Assembly: GCA_020796225.1 (NCBI GenBank)
Contig: CM036756.1
Span: 48,526,363 to 48,590,362 of the forward strand
Length of the DNA: 64,000 nt
Source of the DNA: Arion vulgaris
Lineage: Eukaryota; Mollusca; Gastropoda; Stylommatophora; Arionidae
Direction of reading: 5' to 3'
The notes beneath the pieces were generated by a model. It searched no databases. It was given only the letters and a program-made list of their open reading frames with translations, and was not told the DNA's origin. This document shows, piece by piece, positions 10,430 to 21,610 of the stretch; the first letter of the stretch is position 1, and each line of letters starts with the position of its first letter. The position numbers were made by a program, and so were the translations under genes.

Positions 10430-11645
10430 GAAAAAGAAATCATGGAAATGCTTTGGATTGTCTTTCACTAAAAACCATCTTTGGAAAAATGGAATTCTAA
10501 GTTTGCTAAATGAAAATATGATGGCTAATTGGTGGATATATAGTAGATAACATGGATTGGGAGGATTTTTTCATTTTCAAAAATCGTGTACAAAGGGTGA
10601 CATCTTAACAAAACATTAGTTATGAACCATAATCTCAGTACCATTTGCTCATACCATTAACTTTCCACAACAACATATCTAACCTATATGTTGTATGGTA
10701 TTTAAAAGTTTTTAAGCATCGATTGTATGAGGAAAAAAGTTACACACATATTGAGTACTTTTAATTCGACTTGCTGCCATCATATTTCTAATTCATAAAC
10801 CATGAAAATATTTGCTAGATTTGCCTGTTACAATGCTACATTGTCTAATGTATTAATTGCAGCAAGAGAAGAATGCACACAGTTTGAAATATGACTACAT
10901 TATTATATGTCTTAGCAGGATATATGTTCCCATGTTCCCAACTAACTGCAGACAATTTCAAGAAATTTGAAAATGTTTTACAATGACACCAAAAAAGCCA
11001 ATGCTAAATAACAACACCACACATAGCCATCATTTCACTGAGAAAGTTCAAAGTTTATTAACAACAAATGTGAAATATTGCATTCATAAAATGAGATTGC
11101 TTACAGAACAAATAAAACCAAATATTCTCACAGTTGCTGAGTATTAACTCAAATTAAAGGCAAATGCCTGTTTAGTCATTAAAAAAGAAAGATATCAAAC
11201 AATGAAACAAGCTTGCATATACAAATCAACTGGAACTTAATTATTACATGAAGCCATGTTCATGTAATGTATACTTCACATTTGTGAAGAAATACATTTA
11301 TTTGTAGAATAAATAATGCTGAAGAATGACATTATTATCTGAAGGAAACTAAGTTGGGTGCTCTAGAGACATTATTATCTGAAGGAAACTAAGTTGGGTG
11401 CTCTAGACCCTGTGTGGTTCATTATCAACCAAGGTTTCTTGTGTGTAATCATTCTTCAACCAAACTTCATATACTGTACATATTTATAAACATATTTACA
11501 ACATATTATGAATGTCAGATGGCACTAACACATTCTGTATATTTGTATGAAGATAAAGAACATACAATGTAACTGACAACTGATACATTGTACATGAGCT
11601 GATAACATCCATCTACATTCACAACAAATTCCAAAATCTAGAATC
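10430..11645. other. AT-rich intronic DNA with a 40-bp tandem duplication
   Basis: A 40-bp segment beginning GACATTATTATCTGAAGG is present twice head to tail (11328-11367 and 11368-11407) with no difference seen. No exon was found here. Confidence 0.7.
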
Positions 11646-11649
11646 AACG

Positions 11650-12075
11650 ATTTGACAGGACAGACCAAATGCTATATTGAAATAACGCACACAGCATAAA
11701 AGATGTGGTTGGTTGATACAAGATGTGGAGAGTGAAGAAACTCTGCGTGATACTGGCCACCTTACTTCTGCATCTTATGGATGTGAATCATGGACTATAA
11801 CATAAACATTAAAGAAGATCAACAAATCTATTCAAATAATAAGATTCAGAAAATATTTTTAGAATACACTGGACAAGAGGAACAACAAAATATAGACATC
11901 CTACAAGATCTGAACATTGAGGTACATTGGCACTTTGTGTCTAAGAAACTGAAATATTCATTAAACATCAGTAGTTTAGAAAGAGAAATAATGGAAGGTA
12001 TTGTTCCAAAAGATGAGGCAGGGAAAGCAACTGCTTTTAGCACTGCTTTTGAACTTTTATTTTGCATTGATCAGT
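11650..12075 (+). pseudogene. LINE C-terminal relic
   Basis: The plus strand shows YGCESWTI near 11770, then KIQKIFLEYTG, LKYSLNISSLEREIMEGIVP and a decayed GKR-like tail. This matches the C-terminal region of RTE/L1-like LINEs (YGCESWT, RRILRI, RKLKYFGHI, LEREIMEG). No RT core remains. The 12080-12465 interval holds no gene. Confidence 0.65.
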
Positions 12076-12467
12076 GAGAGAACAAAAAGATACCTGACGA
12101 TTATCTTTAGTTAATATAAAAATCAATTGTAAAAATGAAGCACTGTTTGGGAAGGAGTACTGATTTCTTAGTATGCAAGAAATTATAGTGTTGTTGGAAG
12201 CGGCCTCCATCTAATGACATGTAATAAACTGTATTTTAGAAATATGTGGACCCTCACTGGTGCTAAGGAGTTGTGCACTGCAGCTGAAATCTTCCTGTGT
12301 AAGAAAGAGATAGGAGCACACATGGTTACTCAACAAAGTGCAATGATGATAGTCCTATCAATCAACAATATTTTAGAGAAATGTTATGCGTTGTGTGACG
12401 ACCATCTTGGTAACTGAGATGGGAACCTGCCAAGCTACTGAATGAAATGGAAACCATGACATATCCC

Positions 12468-12694
12468 TTACAGAACGTAGCCATCAACCACAGAGAATGA
12501 GCCAGTGATTTTCTAGGTACCACTTATACGTTCAGTAGTTTGCCATTGTTTTCTGAATGGTGAGGTCTATTTTTACCTTTTGTAAAAGTCCCATGGAAAC
12601 GAATTTGCTTCCAAACTTGCCATCGATGGGTTTGAACCAGGTATGTTTAGGTTTGTGATCGAGCTCACTACCGCTTGAGCTACAGAAGCTCACA
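12468..12694 (-). mobile_element. tRNA-derived SINE, family T2
   Basis: On the minus strand the tRNA-like head reads TCTGTAGCTCAAGCGGTAGT (box A region) and CTGGTTCAAACCC (box B). The plus-strand tail block ACGTAGCCATCAACCACAG and ACTTATACGTTCAGTAGTTT recurs at 41581 and 43374. Confidence 0.8.
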
Positions 12695-12734
12695 GGCTAC
12701 AGAATACAAGTCCTTATTTTGGGAGACTGTGTTA

Positions 12735-12950
12735 CGTAGATAGTTTTCTTTGACCAGCGGCACATATTGTGTCATATGGTCAACATAACACTAACCGCCT
12801 TTACTTGCCAGTGTTTCTCTAGTACCCAATCAAAGCTGGGTTGACTAGAGAGCCAACACAGTCTGAAAAATCCCACTCCAACCGTGAAATTTGATCCTGG
12901 GACCATGCACTTACAAAGCAAGTGCACTAACCATTACAGTATCGCAACTC
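12735..12950 (-). mobile_element. tRNA-derived SINE, family T3
   Basis: The minus-strand head is GAGTTGCGATACTGTAATGG, with box-B-like GGATCAAATTTC. The body block AACCGCCTTTACTTGCCAG and GGCACATATTGTGTCATATG corresponds to 17633-17887 and 52827-53105. Confidence 0.7.
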
Positions 12951-13316
12951 TTGCTTTTATTAGGTAGCCTACAAACAAGATGTTATTTTTAACCCAGAAC
13001 TTCAACAGACATAAGAAATAATACTACATGCGCTTCCAACAATCTATGTAGAAAACTTGCCGCCAGGTGAGAAGCCTCCTGCGGTTCAATTCTGCAGACT
13101 GGTAGAAAAGCCACAGGTTCTCCAGATTTACGGTGTTCATGGCACCAAGACGAAGAAAAGTGCTTCTGGATCGAAAAAAAAATGTAACACACTTGACCCA
13201 ACAATGATACCTTAAGCTTCCCATGATGTTCTATAGCATCTTCTTCTTCTTCAGCGATCTCTGGTCATGCGCTTAATTTACTGTGGACCACAACTGGGCA
13301 GACAGCTTCAGGTCTG

Positions 13317-14150
13317 TCAGGTTTCCCAAAGCTTAGTTTTCAGGTCGACTGGGTGTGGCCACATGTTGCTTCTCAGCTCACACAGAAGAGGACAGTCTTG
13401 CAGGATATGCTCCGGTGTCTGTTCCGCCTGCTGACACTGGCAGAGAGCTGTTTGACTTATTCCTAGTCTATATAAGTGTTTGTTGAGTCTGCAGTGTCCG
13501 GTGCGTAGTAGAAATATAATGACCTGGTCTGTTTTGCTTAGGTCTTTGAGGGAGTCTTTTCCATAATCATATCCAGTGTTTGTCTTCCAGTCTACTGCAG
13601 ATTTTCTCTGTATGAGGGTTTTGACCTCTTGAAAAGACAAGGGTTGGTAAATTTGCTCTTTGGCACTGCCCTCCTTAGCTAAGACATCAGCACTCTCATT
13701 GCCTGCAATGCCACAGTGAGATGGAATCCACTGCAAGTGAATTTCTGCCTTTTCTGAAAGCTGAGCAAGTTCTCTTTGTAGTTTTGTACTGTGCTGTCAG
13801 TGGATTTAGCCTCCAGGGCTTGTATAGCTGACAATGAGTCTGTAAGAAATACCATCTTGCTTGCAGCTGCTTGCAGCTTATTCATGTGCTGTGCTGCCAT
13901 CAGAAGGGCTATGAGTTCTGCTTGTAGTTGGAACATATTCTTCCAGTAGGAGCCGCTAGAGACACAGTGGTAGCATCTGGGTGCCTAATGTACACTCCTG
14001 CTCCACCATTCATGGTTGCCTCCATTGCCGATCCATCTGTGTAAATTCTTATCCAGCTGTCTTCTGGAAACATGTAATGGAGATGTTCCATTGTAATTGC
14101 TTTTTCACTAGATTAGGCTCAGCATCTTTGCTTAATAATTTCGGGATGGA
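13317..14150 (-). pseudogene. LINE RNase H domain and C-terminus
   Basis: Frames on the minus strand give IRIYTDGSAMEATMNGGAGV (first catalytic Asp), LQAELIALLMAAQHM (Glu), VFLTDSLSAIQAL (second Asp), then MQWIPSHCGIAGNESADVLA (His and last Asp). A C-terminal Cys/His segment follows (LLRTGHCRLNKHL, CQCQQAEQTPEHILQDCPLL). Three overlapping frames are needed. The four DEDD/His catalytic positions are visible, so the inactivation is by frameshift rather than by motif loss. Confidence 0.87.
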
Positions 14151-14284
14151 GGTTGAGAAGTTTAGTGGTACTGAGTCTGGTTCCCAGTGATCAAAAAGCA
14201 ATTCTTCAGGTATGGAATTATGATTTAGTAGTTCCAAGTATGACTTTCCTATTTCTTTTGCTTTGTGGTTTAGACTTGTGCGCT

Positions 14285-16060
14285 TTAGTCTGTTCTTTGT
14301 TCTAGCGCCATTTTTTCATGCAGTGGATGGTGAGGCATTCTTTTGATCCTTTCAGTCTGTAGAATCACTTTTCTCCTTCTTCTGTCTTCCAAGGGCTGGA
14401 TGTTGGCTGCCTTTTCCATTTCTACAATTGGTGTAGATTTCATGGCTCCCAAAATAGTACGCAGACACCTGTTTTGTGTTTTTCCAGTATCGATTTGTTT
14501 GAATGGGCTGCTGATATCCATGTCGATGATGCATATTCCAGGGTCGGTCTAACTGCACCAGTGTACACCTGACTCAGGATTCGAATATCAGCTCCCCAGG
14601 TAGTTCCAGCCAGCTTCCGCACCACACTTTGTTTCCTCATAGCCTTTCTGTTTGTTTCCATTATGTGATGTTTCCATGTCAGACGACTGTCAGCTTAACT
14701 CCCAAAAAGGTTGGAGTATGGGAACGGGAACGATATCATCGTTAAATTTCAGTCTGAAGTGTTCTTCCTTTGTTGACAATGAGAAAAGTGTTGATATAGT
14801 TTTGCTCCGGTTTATTTCTAGACCCATTTACTTGCCCACATTATGACGCTGTTCAGGCTGGCCTGGAGTTTAAAGATGGCAGGACCCAGAAACTCGGAGG
14901 TGTACCACACAGCTAGATCATCAGCATGGAGAGAGTGTGATACATGCCTGGGCAGAGTTTGTGGCAGATCATTAATATATACCAGGAAAAGCAATGGGGA
15001 CAGTAAGCTGCCCTGTGGGACTCCTGCTCTTAATTTGAATCTGGGACTGTGCACTCCATCCAATTTTACAGATGCTTGTCTATGGGTAAGAAAGTCTTTT
15101 ATCCAATAGTACATTCTACCCGTATTCCACTGCGTAAGAGCTTGAGTAGCAAACCATCTTTCCAGACTTTGTCGAAGGCCTTAGACATGTCGAAGAACAC
15201 AGTGAGGGTTTTCTTCCTTTCTTGGAAGCCATTTTCTATGTCCTGTGCGAGGTATGCCACTTGGTCATCAGTGCTTCTATGCTGCCTGTAGCCTGTCTGG
15301 GCTGGATCCAGTTTATGGTTGGATTCTAAAACCACTGGAGTCTAGTGGTTATCACTCTCTCCAGCAGTTTTGCAGTGCAACTTAGCAAACTTATAGGTCT
15401 GTAGCTCTGCGGATCCTTTTGTCTTTTCCACTTTTGAAAATTGGGTGGATTGTGGCATTTTTCCAGATGTCTGGGACTCTCCCTGTCTCCAACTATTGTT
15501 TTTTTCTTTCTTTTTTCTTTCGTCCGCTTCAACTCAGACGGTTCCATCTCTGAAACTGATTTTTCGTGAAAATCTGTTTTTCCAATTTCTTACAATGGCA
15601 GCAGCGTGCACATTGTAAATTACTTACACTGGCAGCCGTGTGCTCAATGTACTCGTAATTAGTATTCCTCGCCATACAGGCAGATTTTCTCCGACTTCAG
15701 AGGTACTCACGTTATCGTCCTGAGTAAGACCAGGGACTCGAACAAATGCCGGACAGTAGGTTCGAACCTGAGCTATGAAGCGTCTCACAGCTAGCAGGCC
15801 GACCTACTATCAACTACTCTAGGCAGTCCCCCTCCAACTATTGTTAAAAATCTGGAGTAGAAGACTCTGTGCTATTGGGCCTATTTGTTTGAGCATGTCG
15901 TTGATACTCCATCTGGTCCCGGGGCCTTTTACGATTGAGCTTTTTCAGTGCTCTCTGCAGCTCAGTCAGTGTGATGTCTACCTCCATACAGGGTTCACTT
16001 GTTGCTTTTTTGAATGTAGCATTTATCTCACTTCTGACTTCTTTCCCTTGCTCCTGACTT
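14285..16060 (-). pseudogene. LINE reverse transcriptase domain
   Basis: RT begins near 16000 with LKKLNRKRPRD and is interrupted by a SINE. It resumes with DPQSYRPISLLSCTAKLLERV (about 15340-15420), then TGYRQHRSTDDQ, FFDMSKAFDKVWKDGLLLKL, GVPQGSLLSPLLF..YINDL and HADDLAVW, the catalytic box as HADD instead of FADD. The thumb (VRKLAGTTWGA, then RPTLEY) follows at 14440-14661, and IKRMPHHPLH at 14285-14350 ends it. It differs from the 0-2.9 kb copy in many residues. Confidence 0.85.
15487..15845 (-). mobile_element. SINE inserted in the LINE, 14-bp target-site duplication (family T4)
   Basis: CTCCAACTATTGTT occurs at 15487-15500 and again at 15832-15845. The 331 bp between (15501-15831) start with a T-rich run on the plus strand, that is an A-rich 3' tail on the minus strand. 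The minus-strand head has GTAGGTCGGCCTGCTAGCTG (box-A-like) and AGGTTCGAACCTAC (box-B-like). It splits the LINE RT coding. Confidence 0.85.
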
Positions 16061-16639
16061 ATTGAGCATGAGCTTTCTTGCTTGTAACACTGGGCCATCA
16101 GGGTGGCTGCTCGCTTTCCTGTGAGAAGTTGTTCTCCTTGCTGGAGAACTGTTTTCCTCTAGATGGGTTGTCATTGTTCAGGGCTTTTGTAAGTCTCCAC
16201 AACTTTTGAGTATCTTTTTCCATGTTCAAAGAGGCTGTCTTTTCTTTCCAGGATTTTCTACACTGCTGGTTTCTTTTTCTAACATAAAGGGCCCTTGCTC
16301 TATTGTGTTGCATTACATTTTGGTCCGTTGGTGCGAGTTCCATTGTATTTTTGGCACTGCAAAGCGAGCTATGGAGAACTTCCATCTCTGGTGTCCAATA
16401 TGGCTTGTAGTTTTTCTCCTCCCTCTGGGTATAGCCTTTTTGCAGCATCTAAAATGGCTTTATTGAATGAACGTGCATCTCTGTCCACTTTTCCTGATTG
16501 ATTAATTTCTTTACAGTACTTGTCTGCTAGTTCTTTGAATAGCTTCCAGTCTGCCTTTTTGTAATTCCAACTAGGGGCAGAGATTGTAAGTTCCTCCTTG
16601 TTAATGTTATTTATGAGGAGTTTCACTGGTCTATGGTCA

Positions 16640-17290
16640 CTACCTCCAATCTGGTCGCAGACTTGCCTTTCGGTTATCCTGTGAATGTCGTCCTGTAGCA
16701 AAGCCAGATATGGGGTGCTTGTGTGCGCCACCGTCGTGAGTAACATGTGTGAGGATCATCTGGGTGGTTGAGAATGGTGAGACTGTTGGTGATCAGCCAT
16801 TCTTCAAGGCTTTCACCTCGAGGATCTAGCGTGTCATAGCCCCAGCTTGGTGAGTGGCTGTTGAAGTCTCCTACTATAAGCAAGTTGTCATCTTGAACTT
16901 TGATAGCTTCCAGCTCAGTTTGAATGGAGGGTGGTGAGTATATATTGTATAGTGTCATCTTAGTGTTGTTGATAAGGAGTTGAACAGCTATGAATTCTGT
17001 GCTCATCTGATTGGACCTGTGAAGTTCAACTGCCGGTATGGAATTACGAACTAGTGTTACTACTCCACCCTTATGTCTATTTTCTCTATCCTGACGGAAG
17101 GTTTCAAATCCTCTAATGCTGAATCTATTTCCCGGATTAAGGTGCGCTCTTGGATACAGCAGATGTCAATCTTTTCTGCTCGCAGACGTTCCTCTAGCTC
17201 TCGTTTTTGTTGGTTACCCTTCTGCATTCCATTGCATAATTGTGAGGGGTGAAAGTTTGTCCTTGCTGCCAGTAGTAATACCCTGTCCTC
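16640..17290 (-). pseudogene. LINE apurinic-like endonuclease domain
   Basis: Minus-strand segments read TIMQWNAEG near 17240, ELEERLRAEKIDICCIQE, then YNIYSPPSI, VGDFNSHSPSWGY and GGSDHRPVKLLI. These are the N-x-G, QE, GDFN and SDH catalytic blocks of EEP-type LINE endonucleases. They lie in at least three frames (17060-17404, 16674-17006, 16369-16746), so the copy is inactive. A linker with YWTPEMEVL and LWRLTKALNNDNPSR (16098-16448) follows. Confidence 0.85.
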
Positions 17291-17632
17291 CCTGGCTTTG
17301 CAAGAATCAACAAGGCCGCCAGTAGCTAAGGGTGGACCCCTTCGAGGCAGGGGGTGTTCTATAGCATGAATGGCTAGATAAAGCTTTCTCATATTAATTA
17401 TCAAAAGCAGCAGGCTGAACCTGTTTTTATTTTGTTGCTTTTTTGGGGCTATGAATTCAGGCAGTCATGGCACCTCTTGACTGTTTTTTGGGAGACAGCT
17501 TGCTTAACTTAACCGTTGTGTTTCTTGTCATTCAGAAGTTAATTTGTTGCTATATTTGCTCAAAATTTATGTTCACCCATTTCAATCGTTACAGGTTCTC
17601 AATTTATTCATTCATGTGCTGTTAGTTTGTGA

Positions 17633-17887
17633 AAGTAAAGTAAAAGTAAAGGAACCCTTTCATACCTTGTGGTATATAGGGCAATACAGTGTTAGGCCTG
17701 CATTTTTCATTGACCGTCGGCACACGATGGGTGATGTGGTCAGCATCACGCCGGCCGCCTTTACTTTCCCAGAGCATGTCTAGTACCCAGTTGAGGCTGG
17801 GTCGACCTGAGAGCCGCGCGTCGGGAGTTGAACCCAGACCACCAACCTTGAGAAGCGAGTTCACTAACAACTACACTACCGCGGCTC
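17633..17887 (-). mobile_element. tRNA-derived SINE, family T3, second copy
   Basis: The minus-strand head GAGCCGCGGTAGTGTAGTTG is tRNA-like, with box-B-like GGGTTCAACTCCC. The body has GGCGTGATGCTGACCACATC and AGGCCTAACACTGTATTGCC. The 3' tail is a repeated TTTACT pattern. It is the best preserved of the three T3 copies in the window. Confidence 0.85.
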
Positions 17888-17949
17888 TTGTGAAAAGAGT
17901 ACATTAATTTATCTACAAAAATTTTGTTGAAAGGATATTCAACAAGGAT

Positions 17950-18660
17950 GAAGAGAACAGCATGCTGTGTATGTTAGTCAATCTTAATTTCCTTAATGAA
18001 AAATATTGACAAGATCTCTGGTTTCGGGTATACAAGGATAGGTCAGCAGAAAATGCAGTAAAGAATGGAGTAACAGAAGTGTACATAGAATACTCAGGAC
18101 ATGTTAGAGATATGTTCAAAGTAAAAACAGGACAATTCTGTCAGAACCATGATGCAGAAATTCAGGCAATCAAGGTGACACCTGAGAAACTGTTGAACAC
18201 CAAACTTGATCCACAACTTGTGGTATTTTTGATAAATGCAAAATCAGCACCAAAAGCATTCCAGAACATTACAATAACTGCTGGGTCATCTTGAGTGGAT
18301 ACCATCTCAAATACCAGGAAATGAGACAGCAGACCTGCTTTACCAGTCAACTATCACCAAAAATGAAAAGGATGATAGAGTCAATAAGAAAGCCACAATA
18401 TACTAACATACATAGGAAGACTATCAAAATATGAGCAGATTAGAACAAGTTGTCATTCTATGCCTCAGAACAGGAAGAATTGACTCCACAGCCAGATGCA
18501 TACAAAATTGATAATTAAAACATGTGTAATCGTAAACAGGCACCCCAGACACAGCACATATTTTAAGACTGCTGCGAATAGGACATTCTGAGGCAAACTC
18601 TCTGACTTAGTGATACATTACTGGAACGAAAACTGCACAGAGCTCTGTGTGAGCTACAAA
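17950..18660 (+). pseudogene. Decayed LINE RNase H relic
   Basis: The plus strand shows NHDAEIQAIKVTPEKLL, VVFLINAKSAPKAFQN, then in a shifted frame LEWIPSQIPGNETADLLYQ, QVVILCLRTGRID and GTPDTAHIF. These correspond to the Glu block, a mutated Asp block (LTDS is now LINA), the His block and the C-terminal Cys/His region of the RNase H seen at 13.3 kb. Many stops; old. Confidence 0.75.
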
Positions 18661-19033
18661 AGAAAGTGAAGTTTATACAAGAGTCGACAGTGAACATATA
18701 GATAATATTTCAAGCAAACAGAAAGAAGGAAATATTTTTGAAATTTATAAAAAAAAAAAAAAGAAAACTAAAGCTTAATTTGTACATACACATGTAAAGT
18801 GAAAATATGAACACATTAACTCATCTGTATCATATTTGTCATTTTTGTAGTTCATGTGCTAACACGCAATATTTGTGATGAGAGTTATTGATTATACCCA
18901 CAAGTACAAACATTTCTCCACAACTTTGATTGAAGAAATAGTACAAATGTTAAATATGGTGAATACCTTCTGTAATCAAAGTCTCCTTATAATGTGACTT
19001 AATGTCTTACTGGTTGTTATAAACATAAACAGT

Positions 19034-19412
19034 GTACAATCTTCATTAATTTATACATATACAAGCAATCACTTCCCTTTATGTAACAATGAAGTGCACA
19101 ATCTTCATTAATTTATACATATACAAGCAATCACTTCCTTCATGTAACAATGAAGTGCACAATCTTCATTAATTTATACATATACAAGCAATCACTTCCT
19201 TCATGTAACAATGAAGTGCACAATCTTCATTAATTTATACATATACAAGCAATCACTTCCTTCATGTAACAATGAAGTGCACAATCTTCATTAATTTATA
19301 CATATACAAGCAATCACTTCCTTCATGTAACAATGAAGTGTCCAATTTTCATTAATTTATACATATACAAGCAATCATTTCCTTCCTGTAACAATGAAGT
19401 GCACAGTTTTCA
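19034..19412. repeat. Minisatellite, unit 61 bp, about 6 copies
   Basis: The unit begins CACAATCTTCATTAATTTAT and ends TGTAACAATGAAGTG. The middle copies are almost identical; the outer ones diverge by a few bases. Confidence 0.92.
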
Positions 19413-20195
19413 TAACAATATATACATTTTTGTTGGCAGAAAAAATGTGGGTTTCAAAATATTATGTGAACTAATTACACGCTATCGACACGACACGCCC
19501 AACACAACAAGGAAATGCAAAGTATAACTGTATATGTCAAGTCAAGAACTGACCCTTTACATGAGAAGTCAGAAGGAGAAACAATCGTGTAAGGGCAACT
19601 TGGACTCTATATATGAAGTGTTCTGACATACTCTTAGTCTAGGGCAGAGTTGTGGAGGTGGGTTACATTAAGATAAAAAAACAAATTCCTCATTTTGGAC
19701 GTTAACTGAAAATACATTTCAAGTTGAACACATAGAAACAACAAACAAACAAAATGCTTCTGTAACAGCTTTGAAAATAAAGTAGAAATTGGATGGCAAT
19801 TGAAGACAAGAGCTCAAGTAGTTCTAACCTTAAAGTCAGGATATGTGGATGTTCGTTTGATCAAAAATGAAGCTGTATTTCTCTAAAACCAGAAGTAAGA
19901 TGCATTGAATATATTATGAAATCCTATCAAATTTACTATGTGTTGGGCTATTCTTATGTCAGCAGGTGTGACTTCTTTTAAATGCTATTAAACCTTATAT
20001 TTAAGAACTGTTATTCTTCATTTTTAGATCAATTACCTTATTTTTGTTCTGTCTTGGGGCAAGTTCCATTAACACAAACAAATTTTAAGCAAAATCCCAA
20101 ATAGGTTCCTGTTCTGGGATATCTTTCAGTCTTCAGACAACTAGTGATAACACATATGCTACCATTAAACTGTTTAAGCACATCTAAGCCAATAT
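19413..20195. other. Intronic or 3' UTR DNA, no gene seen
   Basis: AT-rich, no transposon recognised. Part could be the 3' UTR of finger exon 9. Confidence 0.4.
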
Positions 20196-20407
20196 TTATG
20201 TCTGCGGAGGCTTGGAATATCTACACATCACCATGTGCCGCTTTAGATTACTTTTGTACGCAACTCGATGACCACAAAAATCACATGCATAGGGAAGAAT
20301 TTTAAAATGAACGCCATTAGTGTGTTCCCGCAGATGTGTGGCATTTAGGAACTGTTTTCCACATATGGTGCAAGTGTGTCGGCCTAAAGTAGAGCTTGCC
20401 GGGTCAC
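20196..20407 (-). CDS. Zinc-finger terminal exon 9
   Basis: The acceptor is TCTGTTCTCCAG; the exon begins GT then GAC. It encodes 69 residues. Finger 1 uses C12, C15, H28 and H33; finger 2 uses C41, C44, H57 and C61. The tail is RYSKPPQT. The simple ORF runs 166 bases further upstream into hydrophobic, low-complexity translated intron, which is discounted. It lies 1.0 kb from exon 8. Confidence 0.87.
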
Positions 20408-21410
20408 CTGGAGAACAGAAAATGATAGCACTATTTGGAAATGACACACTTTTGGAAACCATAAACAAGAACAGAAACCTGGGTTCACAATGAAATAACA
20501 TAAAGAGTACCATTTGAAGATAAACATGGAACAACACTGAAGTATCTGATAATCTATAACAGAAATGTTTCATAACACTGAGATAAACTGCAATAGCATG
20601 TGCGAACCAAAGTCACAAAGTAGAATTTATTAGAAAATCAGAAATACTTTGTTGGTAAATATTCTGGCAAATTAAAAATAGGACTAAATTTTAGAGATGG
20701 TTAGAAGTTAACCAGCTGGATTTGTAAACAACTTAATCTCTTCTTTTTAACACCAATTTCTTGTCTCTCATTTACCAATAAACAAACTTAATCAATCAAA
20801 AATCATATTTAAAAAAAAGTATAATAATAAGACAAAACCAAAAATATCAAGTGGCAAAAGTGGAGCCAGTGGACTCCATGGTGTGCATTCTAAGTTTGTT
20901 TGTTTTCACCTAGTATAGCAACATACAAGCTACATCTATCAAACTATAATATAATACATTTTAATAATAATAATAATTTTGCAGAAAACAATATTTTCTG
21001 CACCAAAAAAAAAGTGACAAATTAGAAAGCAGAACACACATGAGCACTTTTACAAAATAATATATTTGCTATTTTTTTTAAGAAACACCCATTTAAAATA
21101 TATATATATAGCTAACATTGCAATGGCATAGATATATTTAAAATATACCAATGTCTGTTGATTTAATTTGAAAGTGAGATTTCTAAACAAACATATCTTT
21201 GAAACAATGTTAACAATATAAAAATTAGCAACAACAGAGACAACATTTACAATTCAAAATGGTTGATATATTTGTATTTCAGAAACTAAGTCAAACAGAA
21301 AACCAGAGTATATTTCCCCAATTAAGAAATCTGATATAATTTTCAGCAATATGGCTAAGTACTGGTTCACTTCCACCTAGGGAGGTCTGTTACGCCTTAT
21401 CAACAGACCA
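20408..21410. other. Intron between finger exons 8 and 9
   Basis: AT-rich with short (ATA) and poly-A tracts; no element recognised. Includes any 3' UTR of exon 8. Confidence 0.5.
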
Positions 21411-21610
21411 TCAATACAGGGACATGCCCTCTCTGCACAAAGTCATATGACGTTTTAGATTTCTTTTATAGGCAAATGTTTTGCTGCATGCAGGACATGA
21501 GTACTGATTTAACTTCCTGTGCACAGCATTTATGTGCTCGTGGAGATGAAAGCAGCTGGAAAAATGTTTGCCACAATCTATGCAATATAATGCTGCATAG
21601 TTTACTCGAT
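21411..21610 (-). CDS. Zinc-finger terminal exon 8
   Basis: The acceptor is CCTCTTTCACAG; the exon begins AT then CGA. It encodes 65 residues, the shortest of the array. Finger 1 uses C9, C12, H25 and H30; finger 2 uses C38, C41, H54 and C58, and the tail is REGMSLY. Its only methionines lie in finger 2 and the tail, so ORF scans that require an early ATG miss it. I found it by reading the minus strand from the acceptor in phase 1. Confidence 0.84.

Larger units (their letters stand above)
13227..17367 (-). mobile_element. Near-complete EN-RT-RNase H LINE with 13-bp target-site duplication
   Basis: The element body (13240-17354) is bounded by identical copies of TGTTCTATAGCAT at 13227-13239 and 17355-17367. 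On the element's sense (minus) strand it ends in a GAA-repeat tail. Order 5' to 3': endonuclease, linker, reverse transcriptase, RNase H, then a Cys/His-rich end. No ORF1/gag-like region precedes the endonuclease. One long ORF is implied but is now broken by several frameshifts and a SINE (15501-15831). The domain order fits I-group LINEs; a single-ORF EN-RT-RNase H layout is known in the Ingi clade, but the clade call is an inference. Confidence 0.88.
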
